64,000 nucleotides of DNA from Solitalea canadensis DSM 3403 (GTDB lineage: Bacteria > Bacteroidota > Bacteroidia > Sphingobacteriales > Sphingobacteriaceae): positions 3,856,669 to 3,920,668 of the forward strand of contig NC_017770.1 in NCBI RefSeq assembly GCF_000242635.2, written 5' to 3'. The stretch's first letter is position 1. Every line of letters begins with the position of its first letter. Positions 8,039 to 16,635 of the stretch are shown in pieces. The notes under the pieces were generated by a model. The model ran no database searches, was not told the DNA's origin, and was given only the letters and a program-made list of their open reading frames with translations. Both the position numbers and the translations under genes were made by a program.

Positions 8039-9310
8039 TTAATCGATATATTCAAATCCCGTATAAGGCACTAACGCCGCCGGAATTTTGATACCTTTTT
8101 CAGTTTGATTGTTCTCCAATAACGAAGCAACAATACGTGGCAATGCTAATGCACTTCCGTTTAGTGTATGCGCCAATTGAGGCTTGCCTTCTTTACCACG
8201 GAAACGTAATTTCAGACGGTTACTTTGGAACGTTTCGAAGTTAGATGCAGAACTTACTTCTAACCATCTGCCCTGCGCAGCGCTGTATACTTCCATGTCA
8301 TAAGTTAATGCTGAAGTAAAGCTCATATCACCACCGCATAAACGTAATACGCGGTACGGCAATTCAAGCTTTTGAAGTAAGCTCTGAATATAAGTGCTCA
8401 TTTCTTCCAGCGTTTCGTATGATTTCTCGGGATGTACAATCTGTACAATTTCCACTTTATCAAACTGGTGCAAACGATTTAGGCCGCGTACATGTGCGCC
8501 ATAAGAACCGGCTTCTCTGCGGAAACATGGCGTGTAAGCAGTATTTTTAATCGGAAGATCCTCTTCTTTTACAATTTCATCTCTGTACAAGTTTGTAACC
8601 GGAACTTCTGCTGTCGGAATTAAATAAAGGTTGTCTTCAGTTACATGGTACATCTGTCCTTCTTTATCCGGTAGTTGCCCGGTACCAAAGCCAGACGCCT
8701 CGTTAATTAATACCGGAGGCTGAACTTCCTTATATCCTAACTCATTTGCGTTATCTAAAAAGAAGTTGATCAAAGCACGTTGCAGCTTTGCACCTTTTCC
8801 TTTATACACAGGAAAACCGGCGCCAGTTATTTTATTACCTAACTCAAAGTCGATAATATCATATTTAGCAGCAAGCTCCCAATGAGGCAAAGCGCCTTCT
8901 GGCAGAGAAGGAATAGCTCCATGGGTAAGCACCACATCATTCTCTTCCGGAGTTGATCCAACTGGAACAGAAGCATGTGGTAAATTTGGTAATTGAACCA
9001 ATTTATTATGCACCAATTGCTCCAATTCTGCTAACTCTTCGCCAAGGGTTTTAATATCTTCTTTTAATAATGAAGTAGTTTCTTTGATTTTTTCAATTTC
9101 TTCTTTACGTCCGGACTTCACTAATTCCCCGATGCTTTTGGCCATAGTGTTGGATTGCGAAAGCACATTATCCAACTGCGCCTGCGTAGAGCGGCGTTTA
9201 TGGTCCAGGTCTAAAATTTCATCTACCAATTCAAGCTGTTTAAAATTCTTTTTGCTTAAACGGGCTAAAACATCCTCTTTGTTCTCTCTGATGTAATTGA
9301 TTTGTAGCAT
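8039..9310 (-). CDS. serS: Seryl-tRNA synthetase
   Basis: Class II aminoacyl-tRNA synthetase charging tRNA-Ser with serine in the cytoplasm. At 423 aa it has the standard length. The first ~100 residues form the long antiparallel coiled coil that clamps the tRNA variable arm (RSTQAQLDNVLSQSN through LAELEQLVHN). The catalytic core follows, with motif 2 around FRREAGSYG and motif 3 around LNGSALALPRIVASLLENNQ near the C-terminus. It is monocistronic: the divergent neighbour is rsmI and a hairpin with a T-run follows the stop. A TATCTTTG box 22 nt upstream of the start is a good promoter candidate. Confidence 0.98.
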   Translation of the reverse strand: MLQINYIRENKEDVLARLSKKNFKQLELVDEILDLDHKRRSTQAQLDNVLSQSNTMAKSIGELVKSGRKEEIEKIKETTSLLKEDIKTLGEELAELEQLVHNKLVQLPNLPHASVPVGSTPEENDVVLTHGAIPSLPEGALPHWELAAKYDIIDFELGNKITGAGFPVYKGKGAKLQRALINFFLDNANELGYKEVQPPVLINEASGFGTGQLPDKEGQMYHVTEDNLYLIPTAEVPVTNLYRDEIVKEEDLPIKNTAYTPCFRREAGSYGAHVRGLNRLHQFDKVEIVQIVHPEKSYETLEEMSTYIQSLLQKLELPYRVLRLCGGDMSFTSALTYDMEVYSAAQGRWLEVSSASNFETFQSNRLKLRFRGKEGKPQLAHTLNGSALALPRIVASLLENNQTEKGIKIPAALVPYTGFEYID

Positions 9311-9331
9311 CGTTTCTCAAATTTTGTGAGC

Positions 9332-9339
9332 CAAAGATA
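9332..9339 (-). promoter_or_regulatory. serS promoter -7 box
   Basis: The minus strand reads TATCTTTG, an exact TAnnTTTG match, 22 nt before the serS ATG. No clear -33 TTG was seen. Confidence 0.55.
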
Positions 9340-9441
9340 GAAAATTAATGCGCTGATGCAGAAATGTAGCTTTAACAAAATGCATGCATTTTAATGTCGC
9401 AAAAGAAAAATCAGGCTGTAGTGGATTTATTGCTTAAATCT

Positions 9442-9449
9442 TACTTTTG
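9442..9449 (+). promoter_or_regulatory. rsmI promoter -7 box, near the start codon
   Basis: TACTTTTG matches TAnnTTTG and ends only 6 nt before the rsmI ATG at 9456. If used, transcription would begin at or within a base or two of the start codon. Confidence 0.5.
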
Positions 9450-9455
9450 TAAAAC

Positions 9456-10178
9456 ATGAGCGGAAAATTATACCTGATACCTACGCCCGTTGGCAACCTC
9501 GAAGATATTACCTTACGTGCACTGCGTATTTTAAAAGAAGTCGATTTGGTTTTAGCCGAAGACACCCGTAACGGAGGCAATCTTTTAAAACATTATGGCA
9601 TCGATAAAAAGATGTTTTCTCACCATCAGCATAATGAGCACAAGGCCGTTGCTGAAGTGGTAAAGTTTTTAAAAGCCGGACAAAATATTGCTTTAATTAG
9701 TGACGCCGGCACTCCCGGAATTTCTGATCCTGGTTTTTTATTAGTTAGAGAATGTATTAAAGAGGAAATTCCCCTTGAAACATTGCCAGGCGCAACTGCT
9801 TTTGTTCCGGCTTTGGTAAATTCAGGATTACCATGCGACCGTTTTTGCTTTGAAGGATTTCTTCCTGTAAAGAAAGGACGCCAAACCCGATTAAAGGAAT
9901 TAGTTTCTGAAAGCCGAACTATAATCTTTTATGAATCCCCTCATCGACTATTGAAAACCCTGGAAGAATTCACCGAGTATTTTGGCAACGACCGACAAGC
10001 CTGTGCATCACGCGAAATAAGTAAACTCTTTGAAGAAAATGTTCGAGGATCGCTAAAAGAAATAATATCACATTTTGAGAACAATGTGTTAAAAGGAGAA
10101 TTTGTGATTTGTGTTGCCGGAAAAGAAGCCAGAGAAAAAAAGAATAAATATAAAGACAATGATGAAGACGACGAGTAA
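9456..10178 (+). CDS. rsmI: 16S rRNA (cytidine1402-2'-O)-methyltransferase RsmI
   Basis: SAM-dependent methyltransferase of the tetrapyrrole (SUMT-like) fold that 2'-O-methylates C1402 in the ribosomal decoding centre. The family signature LIPTPVGNLEDITLRAL opens the protein at residues 6-22, followed by the AEDTRNGGNLLKHYG segment. SAM-binding stretches ALISDAGTPGISDPG and PGATAFVPAL follow in the expected order. Length 240 aa is usual. The C-terminus is short and charged (KKNKYKDNDEDDE). It probably forms a two-gene unit with lnt, which starts 45 nt downstream on the same strand. Confidence 0.95.
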   Translation: MSGKLYLIPTPVGNLEDITLRALRILKEVDLVLAEDTRNGGNLLKHYGIDKKMFSHHQHNEHKAVAEVVKFLKAGQNIALISDAGTPGISDPGFLLVRECIKEEIPLETLPGATAFVPALVNSGLPCDRFCFEGFLPVKKGRQTRLKELVSESRTIIFYESPHRLLKTLEEFTEYFGNDRQACASREISKLFEENVRGSLKEIISHFENNVLKGEFVICVAGKEAREKKNKYKDNDEDDE

Positions 10179-10223
10179 TACTGTTCAACACCATTATTCA
10201 TCGAAAAAACACTTATATTAAGC

Positions 10224-11855
10224 ATGACGAGATTAAAAAATTTACTTCTACCAACTCTTACAGGAATTTTATTATGGCTGGCATGGCCCCCATTAAAATT
10301 CACTCCTTTATTATTCTTTGCTTTCGTTCCATTATTGATCTATGCTGACAAAGTAAAGCATGATAAAAAAGCTGGAGGAAAGATTTTCCGCAACAGCTTT
10401 TATGCATTCTTTATTTGGAATACTTTATCCCTTTATTGGATTTATAATGCAGGTCAAGAGTTGGGTGTTGCAGGAGCAATCGGTATTGTTAGCGTTCCAT
10501 TGTTATTGGGTTCATTATTAATGAGTCTCGCATTTTGGGTTTATTATCGAACCCGAAAAAACTTTGGCGAAAACATTGGAATTTTTGCACTGATATGTTC
10601 ATGGCTTGGTTACGAATATTTGCATCAGGAATGGCAATTAGCCTTCCCTTGGATGACTCTAGGCAATGGATTGGCGGAATGGCATCAACTGGTGCAGTGG
10701 TATGAGTACACGGGTGTTTTTGGAGGTTCTTTATGGATATTACTAGCCAATGTTCTTTTATACCATATTTATCGAAAAGCTTCATTACTAAAAGCAGAAG
10801 GGGCGTCATTGAAAGGCCTTATTGGACTTGGAATCCGATTTGTACTACATATATCAATACCTATCGTATTTTCCTTATGGATTTACACAAATTATAAGGA
10901 GGCCGGAAATCCAAGTAATGTAGTAGTGGTTCAACCAAATGTTAACCCATTCTCTGAAAAATTTGATGGATTGCCGCCCGAAATGCAATTGGAACGCCTA
11001 ATCAAACTTTCCGATTCATTAGGACAGCCAAATACTGAGTTTTTCATCTGGCCTGAAACAGCTATCATTCCACTTGTTCATGAAGATGAATTACCTTACG
11101 ACGGCAGTGTGGAAACCATTCAGCGTTTTCTGTCAAAATATAAAAACGGCAATATACTTACCGGAGCTGTAACAGTTAAATGGTATAATGATAAGAAGAC
11201 GGGAACAGCAAGATACAGCAAGCAAAGCAGTAAATATTATGATGTTTACAACGCCGGATTATTGATCGAAAACTCTCCAAAAGTTCAGGTATATCATAAA
11301 AGTAAACTTGTACCCGGTGTTGAATCCTATCCATACTCATCATTACTCGGCTTTTTAGGAAACATTGTGATTGATTTGGGAGGTACATCAGGAGGCTATG
11401 GAAAAGATAACCAGAACCCGGTTTTGTATACGCAGAGTGGTATTGGTATAGCTCCCGCTATCTGTTATGAATCTATTTTCGGAGCTTTCATGGCAGACCA
11501 TGTGCGGAAAGATGCGCAGCTGATTTGTGTAATAACAAACGATGGTTGGTGGAAAAACACGCCGGGTTATAAACAACATTTGATATATGCTAAATTAAGA
11601 GCAATTGAAACAAGACGCAGTGTAGCGCGTTCAGCAAATACCGGAATTTCATGTTTTATTAATCAACGCGGAGATATTATAAAGCAAACAGAATGGTGGA
11701 AACCTGCTGTAATAAAAGCAGATCTGAATTTAAATACCACTGTCACTTTTTATAGCAGGCATGGTGATTTTATAGCTGTATTAGCGAGTATTTTTGCAGC
11801 CGGATTTATCATATTATCGCTGCTTTGGAGATTTATAGGAAAGGCAAAGAAATAA
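10224..11855 (+). CDS. lnt: Apolipoprotein N-acyltransferase
   Basis: Inner-membrane enzyme that adds the third acyl chain to the N-terminal Cys of lipoproteins. The N-terminal half has about seven hydrophobic segments. The C-terminal half is the periplasmic nitrilase domain. The catalytic triad is readable: Glu278 in FIWPETA, Lys359 in YHKSKLVPG and Cys414 in AICYES. A final membrane helix lies near the C-terminus. At 543 aa it is close to the usual size. Its substrates in this window include GldB, GldK, SprE/PorW, MsrB and the 63.2 kb lipoprotein. The signal peptidase partner lspA is also in the window, at 49.3 kb. Confidence 0.96.
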   Translation: MTRLKNLLLPTLTGILLWLAWPPLKFTPLLFFAFVPLLIYADKVKHDKKAGGKIFRNSFYAFFIWNTLSLYWIYNAGQELGVAGAIGIVSVPLLLGSLLMSLAFWVYYRTRKNFGENIGIFALICSWLGYEYLHQEWQLAFPWMTLGNGLAEWHQLVQWYEYTGVFGGSLWILLANVLLYHIYRKASLLKAEGASLKGLIGLGIRFVLHISIPIVFSLWIYTNYKEAGNPSNVVVVQPNVNPFSEKFDGLPPEMQLERLIKLSDSLGQPNTEFFIWPETAIIPLVHEDELPYDGSVETIQRFLSKYKNGNILTGAVTVKWYNDKKTGTARYSKQSSKYYDVYNAGLLIENSPKVQVYHKSKLVPGVESYPYSSLLGFLGNIVIDLGGTSGGYGKDNQNPVLYTQSGIGIAPAICYESIFGAFMADHVRKDAQLICVITNDGWWKNTPGYKQHLIYAKLRAIETRRSVARSANTGISCFINQRGDIIKQTEWWKPAVIKADLNLNTTVTFYSRHGDFIAVLASIFAAGFIILSLLWRFIGKAKK

Positions 11856-11862
11856 TACAAAA

Positions 11863-11922
11863 GATTACACCGATTAAAGCAGATTACTTAAATTGATGTA
11901 ATCACTTTTAATCGGTGTAATC
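11863..11922. repeat. Long perfect inverted repeat between convergent lnt and ROK genes
   Basis: 16-bp perfect arms GATTACACCGATTAAA (11863-11878) and their reverse complement (11907-11922) surround a 28-nt spacer. The spacer repeats parts of the arms (GCAGATTAC, GATGTAATCA). It can serve as a two-way terminator. Low sequence complexity and internal echoes make it look like a dispersed palindromic element; copy number cannot be seen here. Confidence 0.7.
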
Positions 11923-11933
11923 CCTAAAATAAA

Positions 11934-12839
11934 TTAATCAAAACATAACGAAGCAGCACCTAACAAGCCTGCATCATTTCCTAATGAAGCAAGACGAATA
12001 TCGATTGCTTTCAGATAGTAAGGAGTAAGATAATATTGAAGTTGTTTTTTGATACCAGGCTCAATGAATTGGTATGCAGCAGATAAACCACCACCAATAA
12101 TAATCGTTTTTATATCCATAATACGGACAAACGACACCAGACCTTCGCCTAAGATCTCTCCTACTTCAAAAAACACCTTTCTCGCAAATTCGTCGCCGGA
12201 GTTTGCTGCAAGAACTGTTTTTGTTGCAGAAATGGGCTCTTCGCGTGAAATAAGTGTTGGGCCTGAATACTCATCCAGACGTTGTCCGATAAGGTTGATG
12301 ATTCCCTGTTTGCCGATATTTTGCTCAAGGGTTTTGTCATTTCGTGAAGGGATATGTCCCAATTCCAAACCGTTACCATCGCCGCCAGTGAAAATACGAC
12401 GATCTATCACTGCCGCACTACCAATACCTGTACCTAAGGTAATAAAGCCATAGGTACCTGGGATTGTTTTTTTTGCAAAATGCAACTCACCTAAAGCAGC
12501 TGCATTCGCATCGTTTTCAAGAAAAATGTCCATATCAGGAAAACGTTTTTGAAACGCCTCCTGAAGTTTTACGCCATTAATTTCAGGAATTGCAGTAATC
12601 TCTATAGGCGTAGAGCGGTCTTTGGTAATTGTACCTGGCAAACCGATGCCTATCTTATTAATGCCTTTATGATTGATCAATCGGTAAACGATTCGATCTA
12701 ATAAATTTTCCACGAAACGGCCATTTTTTCTTAACTCAGCCGTTTCAAAACTTTTGAAGTCCTGAATTTCTCCGTCCTTGTCAACGATTCCGGTTTTTAC
12801 ATGGTTTCCCCCCACATCGATACCAAGATATCTTTCCAT
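11934..12839 (-). CDS. ROK-family sugar kinase (glucokinase-like)
   Basis: 301-residue actin-like ATPase of the ROK family, likely phosphorylating glucose or a related sugar. The phosphate-1 motif is LGIDVGGNHVKTG at the N-terminus. The catalytic Asp is in LENDANAAALGE, the phosphate-2 motif is TLGTGIGSAAVID, and the sugar-contact segment is LELGHIP. Two departures are notable. The usual Thr of DxGGT is Asn12. The ROK zinc motif (CxCGxxGCxE) is absent after LELGHIP, as in polyphosphate glucokinases, which it may resemble. The substrate is undetermined. It lies downstream of nadE on the same strand, 129 bp away, with a possible terminator between them. Confidence 0.85.
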   Translation of the reverse strand: MERYLGIDVGGNHVKTGIVDKDGEIQDFKSFETAELRKNGRFVENLLDRIVYRLINHKGINKIGIGLPGTITKDRSTPIEITAIPEINGVKLQEAFQKRFPDMDIFLENDANAAALGELHFAKKTIPGTYGFITLGTGIGSAAVIDRRIFTGGDGNGLELGHIPSRNDKTLEQNIGKQGIINLIGQRLDEYSGPTLISREEPISATKTVLAANSGDEFARKVFFEVGEILGEGLVSFVRIMDIKTIIIGGGLSAAYQFIEPGIKKQLQYYLTPYYLKAIDIRLASLGNDAGLLGAASLCFD

Positions 12840-12930
12840 AAATTTGTGTTTGTGTGAGCGGTAAATTTAATTATTATTATCGTTTTTGAAAGTTCTTGTT
12901 GTAAAAAATACACTTTCTAAAATAGATTTT

Positions 12931-12954
12931 AAAAACCTGAAAATCAGAGTTTTT
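12931..12954 (-). terminator. Possible nadE terminator
   Basis: AAAAACCTGA and TCAGAGTTTTT pair with one bulged A around an AAA loop, 15 nt past the nadE stop on the minus strand. The stem is weak and A/T-rich. Confidence 0.4.
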
Positions 12955-12968
12955 GAATAATCAAAGAC

Positions 12969-14657
12969 TCAGGAAAGATATTTTCCTACTATCGGCATGC
13001 GCCTTCCGACGCCAAAAGCTTTCGGTGAAACACGTAAAATTGGAGGAGTTTGATGACGCTTGTATTCATTGGTATTCACAAGTTTGAGAATTCGCTTTAC
13101 TAAGGCTTCGTCAAATCCCAAGGCTATAATTTCATTAGAGCTTTTGCGTAACTCAATATACTGATAAAGTACCTTATCTAATACATCATAATCAGGTAAA
13201 GAATCGCTATCTTTTTGATCAGGTCGAAGTTCTGCAGAAGGTGCTTTGGTTATGATATTCTTAGGAATAATCACTCCATTTCTATTGATGTATCTTGCCA
13301 ACGCAAATACTTGCATTTTATACACATCTCCAATTACCGACAAACCTCCGCACATATCACCGTAAAGCGTTCCATATCCAACGGCATTCTCACTCTTGTT
13401 AGATGTATTAAGCAGAATGTATCCAAACTTGTTCGACATTGCCATTAACAATACACCTCGTATACGCGCCTGCATATTTTCTTCGGTAAGATTGAAAGGT
13501 AAATCTTTAAATTGCGGTGATAACGTAGTTTGAAATACATCAAAAACATCTTTTATCGGAATAATCTCGTGTTTACACCCCAATATATTTATCATTGTCA
13601 ACGAATCTTCTACAGAATGTCCTGTTGAATATTGAGAGGGCATCAAAACAGGTAAAACATTGTTTTTTCCTAAGGCCTCACAAGCTAAAGCTAAAACCAC
13701 CGCTGAGTCAATACCTCCCGACATCCCTAATGTGGCCTTTGTAAAACCTGACTTTTGAAAATAATCTTTTATTCCCAGGACCAATGCATTATAGATCCTT
13801 TCAATTTTTGAATGGGCTGAAATATCAATAATCTTATCATTATCTTCATTTTGCCATTCTCCTACAATTGCACTTCCCTTCTGATCAGGCGAAGTAATTT
13901 CACTATTAAAGTTTATTATTGAGAAGTCCTCTTCAAAATAATCCAGTTCTTCAACAATTTGGCCTTTACTGTTCAGGGCTAAAGAGCCTCCGTCAAAAAT
14001 TAACTCGGTTTGTGCACCTGTATGATTTACATAAATCAAGGGCAGATTATATTTTTCACAGTTACTTGAAAGTACTTCCAAACGATCTTCACGGTGATGA
14101 TAATCAAATGGAGAAGCTGCAATATTGATCATCAAATCGGGTTGCTGATGAATAAGTTCGTCCATCGGAGCATTTACATATAATGGATCTTCATCAACAT
14201 TCCAAAGATCTTCACAGATAGTTAAGGCTATATTATGGCCTTTAAAATTTATGACCTTAAACTCTGTATTAGGTTCGAAATACCTGTATTCATCAAATAC
14301 GTCATAGGTTGGCAATAAGGTCTTGTTAACTTTAACTTTAACCTTTCCGTTTTCAATAAAATAGGCAGAATTAAAAAGATTTTTCCCTTCGAGCTTCGGG
14401 TTTACTGATGGAGCACCAACAATTACAGCAATATCTTTGGCTTCTTTTGCTATCTTATCTACAGCCAAATCGCAAAGCTTAATAAACTCTGAAAATTCAA
14501 GGAAATCACGTACCGGATAACCACAAATTGCCAGTTCAGAAAATACTACCAGATCGGCCTGCTGAGCTTTCGCCTTACGAATTGCCTCTATTATTTTACT
14601 TGTATTTGATTCGAAATTACCGATATGATAGTTTAACTGCGCAAGTGCGATTTTCAT
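12969..14657 (-). CDS. nadE: Glutamine-dependent NAD+ synthetase
   Basis: Makes NAD+ from deamido-NAD+ with glutamine-derived ammonia. The N-terminal nitrilase-type glutaminase domain (residues 1 to about 260) shows the triad Glu41 (FSELAICGYP), Lys112 (KTLLPTYDVF) and Cys148 (LTICEDLW). The C-terminal synthetase domain has the PP-loop LGMSGGIDSAVV and the later SNKSENAVGYGT segment. Length 562 aa is normal for the fused form. A TATCTTTG promoter box lies about 32 nt upstream. gldB lies near by, and a nadE-gldB neighbourhood is, as far as I recall, also seen in Flavobacterium. Confidence 0.97.
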   Translation of the reverse strand: MKIALAQLNYHIGNFESNTSKIIEAIRKAKAQQADLVVFSELAICGYPVRDFLEFSEFIKLCDLAVDKIAKEAKDIAVIVGAPSVNPKLEGKNLFNSAYFIENGKVKVKVNKTLLPTYDVFDEYRYFEPNTEFKVINFKGHNIALTICEDLWNVDEDPLYVNAPMDELIHQQPDLMINIAASPFDYHHREDRLEVLSSNCEKYNLPLIYVNHTGAQTELIFDGGSLALNSKGQIVEELDYFEEDFSIINFNSEITSPDQKGSAIVGEWQNEDNDKIIDISAHSKIERIYNALVLGIKDYFQKSGFTKATLGMSGGIDSAVVLALACEALGKNNVLPVLMPSQYSTGHSVEDSLTMINILGCKHEIIPIKDVFDVFQTTLSPQFKDLPFNLTEENMQARIRGVLLMAMSNKFGYILLNTSNKSENAVGYGTLYGDMCGGLSVIGDVYKMQVFALARYINRNGVIIPKNIITKAPSAELRPDQKDSDSLPDYDVLDKVLYQYIELRKSSNEIIALGFDEALVKRILKLVNTNEYKRHQTPPILRVSPKAFGVGRRMPIVGKYLS

Positions 14658-14688
14658 ACTATAATTGTTTTACTTTGATATGGTAAAA

Positions 14689-14696
14689 CAAAGATA
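14689..14696 (-). promoter_or_regulatory. nadE promoter -7 box
   Basis: The minus strand reads TATCTTTG, an exact TAnnTTTG match, about 32 nt before the nadE ATG. Confidence 0.5.
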
Positions 14697-14796
14697 AATG
14701 TTTTGCATTAAGCTTTAGAAACATCGAAAGGGAATCCGGATATTTTAAATAAACGTTACCATTTATACCCTATCGTAGGGTTTTCATTCAATTAAA

Positions 14797-14828
14797 AGGG
14801 CTAAGATTCTTTATCGAACCTTAGCCCT
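14797..14828 (-). terminator. Terminator of the outer-membrane barrel gene
   Basis: AGGGCTAAG/CTTAGCCCT forms a 9-bp stem. On the minus strand TTTTAATTG follows. It lies 23 bp past the stop of the 14.85 kb gene. Confidence 0.75.
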
Positions 14829-14850
14829 ACTTAAAGATTGTAATTACCCT

Positions 14851-15477
14851 TTAAAAGAATATCCCCAGATTTATAGCCACATAGGAGTTCTTAGCCTCTC
14901 CCGCCGAAAACACATCTGTAAAACCATTATTGAGACTTAAACCTGCGGTGATACGTGTTGAATTATCTATATAATATTCATAGCCTCCTCCTATCAATAA
15001 AGAAAGTCTGAAAGGATTAATGTTACTACTTATACTTTCATTATCATAATCTCTGGAAACGCCATTCTCAGTAATTGTGCCACTAATTTTTGCTCCAACT
15101 TTTATTCCCGGAACAAACCCAAACTGGCCATATAATTGCCCCTCACCGATTTTATTGGTTTTTAATTTTAACGAAATGGGGATCTCTACATACTTGAGTT
15201 TATATTCTGTTTCCTCTCCATTTTGTGAATCGCCTTGCTTTATAGAACCACCCATTGTTGTTAAGGCAAACTCCGTACTGAAAGCATATCGTTCTTTTAG
15301 ATAAAAATCGCCCATCAAACCGTAAGAAAATCCTGTTGTTGCACCATTGCTTTTTCCTTCTTCAGGAACTAACCATCCAAATAATGGATGAACTTTTAAG
15401 CCCAAATCAAAATTCTGTGCTTTTGAAGCTAAACTAAAACATATGAAAGCTGCTATTAAGATAATTTTCTTATTCAT
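14851..15477 (-). CDS. Outer-membrane beta-barrel protein (PorT/OmpX-like fold)
   Basis: 208-residue protein with signal peptide MNKKIILIAAFICFSLASKA followed by QNFDLGLKVH. The rest alternates hydrophobic and polar residues in strands with Gly-rich turns (GFSYGLMGDFYLKERYAF, YGQFGFVPGIKVGAK, LLIGGGYEYYID). It ends in an aromatic pair (GIFF), the outer-membrane insertion signal of barrel proteins. The pattern suggests an eight-strand barrel of the porin-family/PorT-like group common in Bacteroidota. The specific role is unknown. It is divergent from gldB and ends at its own terminator, so it is probably monocistronic. It has no recognisable ligand-binding motif. Confidence 0.8.
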   Translation of the reverse strand: MNKKIILIAAFICFSLASKAQNFDLGLKVHPLFGWLVPEEGKSNGATTGFSYGLMGDFYLKERYAFSTEFALTTMGGSIKQGDSQNGEETEYKLKYVEIPISLKLKTNKIGEGQLYGQFGFVPGIKVGAKISGTITENGVSRDYDNESISSNINPFRLSLLIGGGYEYYIDNSTRITAGLSLNNGFTDVFSAGEAKNSYVAINLGIFF

Positions 15478-15510
15478 GGATTAAAATAAAGTTAATGACG
15501 TTTACAATGA

Positions 15511-15518
15511 TAACTTTG
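15511..15518 (+). promoter_or_regulatory. gldB promoter -7 box
   Basis: TAACTTTG, an exact TAnnTTTG match, lies 25 nt before the gldB ATG in the divergent spacer. Confidence 0.5.
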
Positions 15519-15543
15519 CTTTGCATTAGAGCCACATTTTATT

Positions 15544-16566
15544 ATGCCTAAAATCAGACTTAAGCAGATACTCTTTTATTTGCCATTATTCGTAATGGTT
15601 AGTTGTATTAACGATAAAAAACATCCCGATGTTGCCGACATTGATTTAAACATCAAAATCGATCGTTTTGAGCAAGATCTTTTTAAGGCAGATACGTCCA
15701 ACCTTTTAAAGGCTTCACAAAAATTAAGGGCCAAATATCCTGATTTCTATGCTATCTATTTCAGAAATATTTTGCGAAACCCCGATCCTGTTGATACTAA
15801 CAATCTTCAATTAATTAAAATGATTAAGTCAAATCATGATTTCAACCTATTGAAACATGACGTTGACTCTGTGTATCCTGATCTTAAAGACGTTGAAAAA
15901 CAGTTAACGGATGCATTTAAATATTATAAATATTATTTCCCTCAGGGAAAAGTACCTCAAGTGGTAAGCTATATAGCAGATTTTCAATTAGGTGCCAGTA
16001 CGGTAAATAATACTTTAGCAATAGAACTTGATCTTTACATGGGGCAGGGATATCGCTTTTACCAATCTAAAAACGTGAACTTTCCAACGTTTATTCAACG
16101 TAAACTAAACAAGGATCACATTACTTCAACAGCGTTGAAGGCTTTTGCTCAACAGTTATTTGAACTTGACGAAACTGATAAAACCTTGTTACATCGCATG
16201 ATCTATCAAGGCAAATTGTTATATTTTATGGACAGGGTTTTACCTGATTCGCCTGATTCTGTAAAAATTGGCTATTCGCAAAAACAATTAGAGTGGTGTA
16301 ATACTTATAAAGCTGATGTATGGACAGAATTTTTAGGTCAGGGGTTATTATATTCGACAGATGAGCTTAAATATGCTAAATATTTAAATGATGCTCCTTT
16401 TACCTCTGGCTTAAACAATGACTCGGCTCCAATGTTGGGAGTTTGGTTAGGATGGCAAATTGTACGCAAGTACATGGACGAGAATCCGGATGTTACTCTG
16501 GCACAGTTAATGAGCGAAGCTGATAGTCAAAAGATACTTAAAGAATCGAAGTATAAACCGAAATAA
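15544..16566 (+). CDS. gldB: Gliding motility lipoprotein GldB
   Basis: 340-residue lipoprotein. Its signal peptide ends in a lipobox with Cys21 (FVMVSC). The mature start LNIKIDRFEQDLFKADTSNL and the following YPDFYAIYF segment are typical of GldB, a protein required for gliding in Flavobacterium johnsoniae and widely conserved in Bacteroidota. Its biochemical role is not established. In F. johnsoniae gldB is followed by gldC; here the next gene is a patatin, and gldC is not in the window. The next coding region is separated by a 54-bp palindrome. No frameshift or truncation is seen. Confidence 0.88.
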   Translation: MPKIRLKQILFYLPLFVMVSCINDKKHPDVADIDLNIKIDRFEQDLFKADTSNLLKASQKLRAKYPDFYAIYFRNILRNPDPVDTNNLQLIKMIKSNHDFNLLKHDVDSVYPDLKDVEKQLTDAFKYYKYYFPQGKVPQVVSYIADFQLGASTVNNTLAIELDLYMGQGYRFYQSKNVNFPTFIQRKLNKDHITSTALKAFAQQLFELDETDKTLLHRMIYQGKLLYFMDRVLPDSPDSVKIGYSQKQLEWCNTYKADVWTEFLGQGLLYSTDELKYAKYLNDAPFTSGLNNDSAPMLGVWLGWQIVRKYMDENPDVTLAQLMSEADSQKILKESKYKPK

Positions 16567-16620
16567 GGTCATAGTTCATAGATCATGGTTCATAGTGACT
16601 ATGATCTATGAACTATGACC
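16567..16620. repeat. Perfect 20-bp inverted repeat built of CATAGTTCATAG units
   Basis: Arms 16567-16586 and 16601-16620 are exact reverse complements, with a 14-nt loop that repeats GTTCATAG. The element begins at the gldB stop and ends 15 nt before the patatin start. The transcript would fold into a stable hairpin. It resembles palindromic intergenic repeats common in Bacteroidota genomes. Confidence 0.85.
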
Positions 16621-16635
16621 CATGAACAATATATT

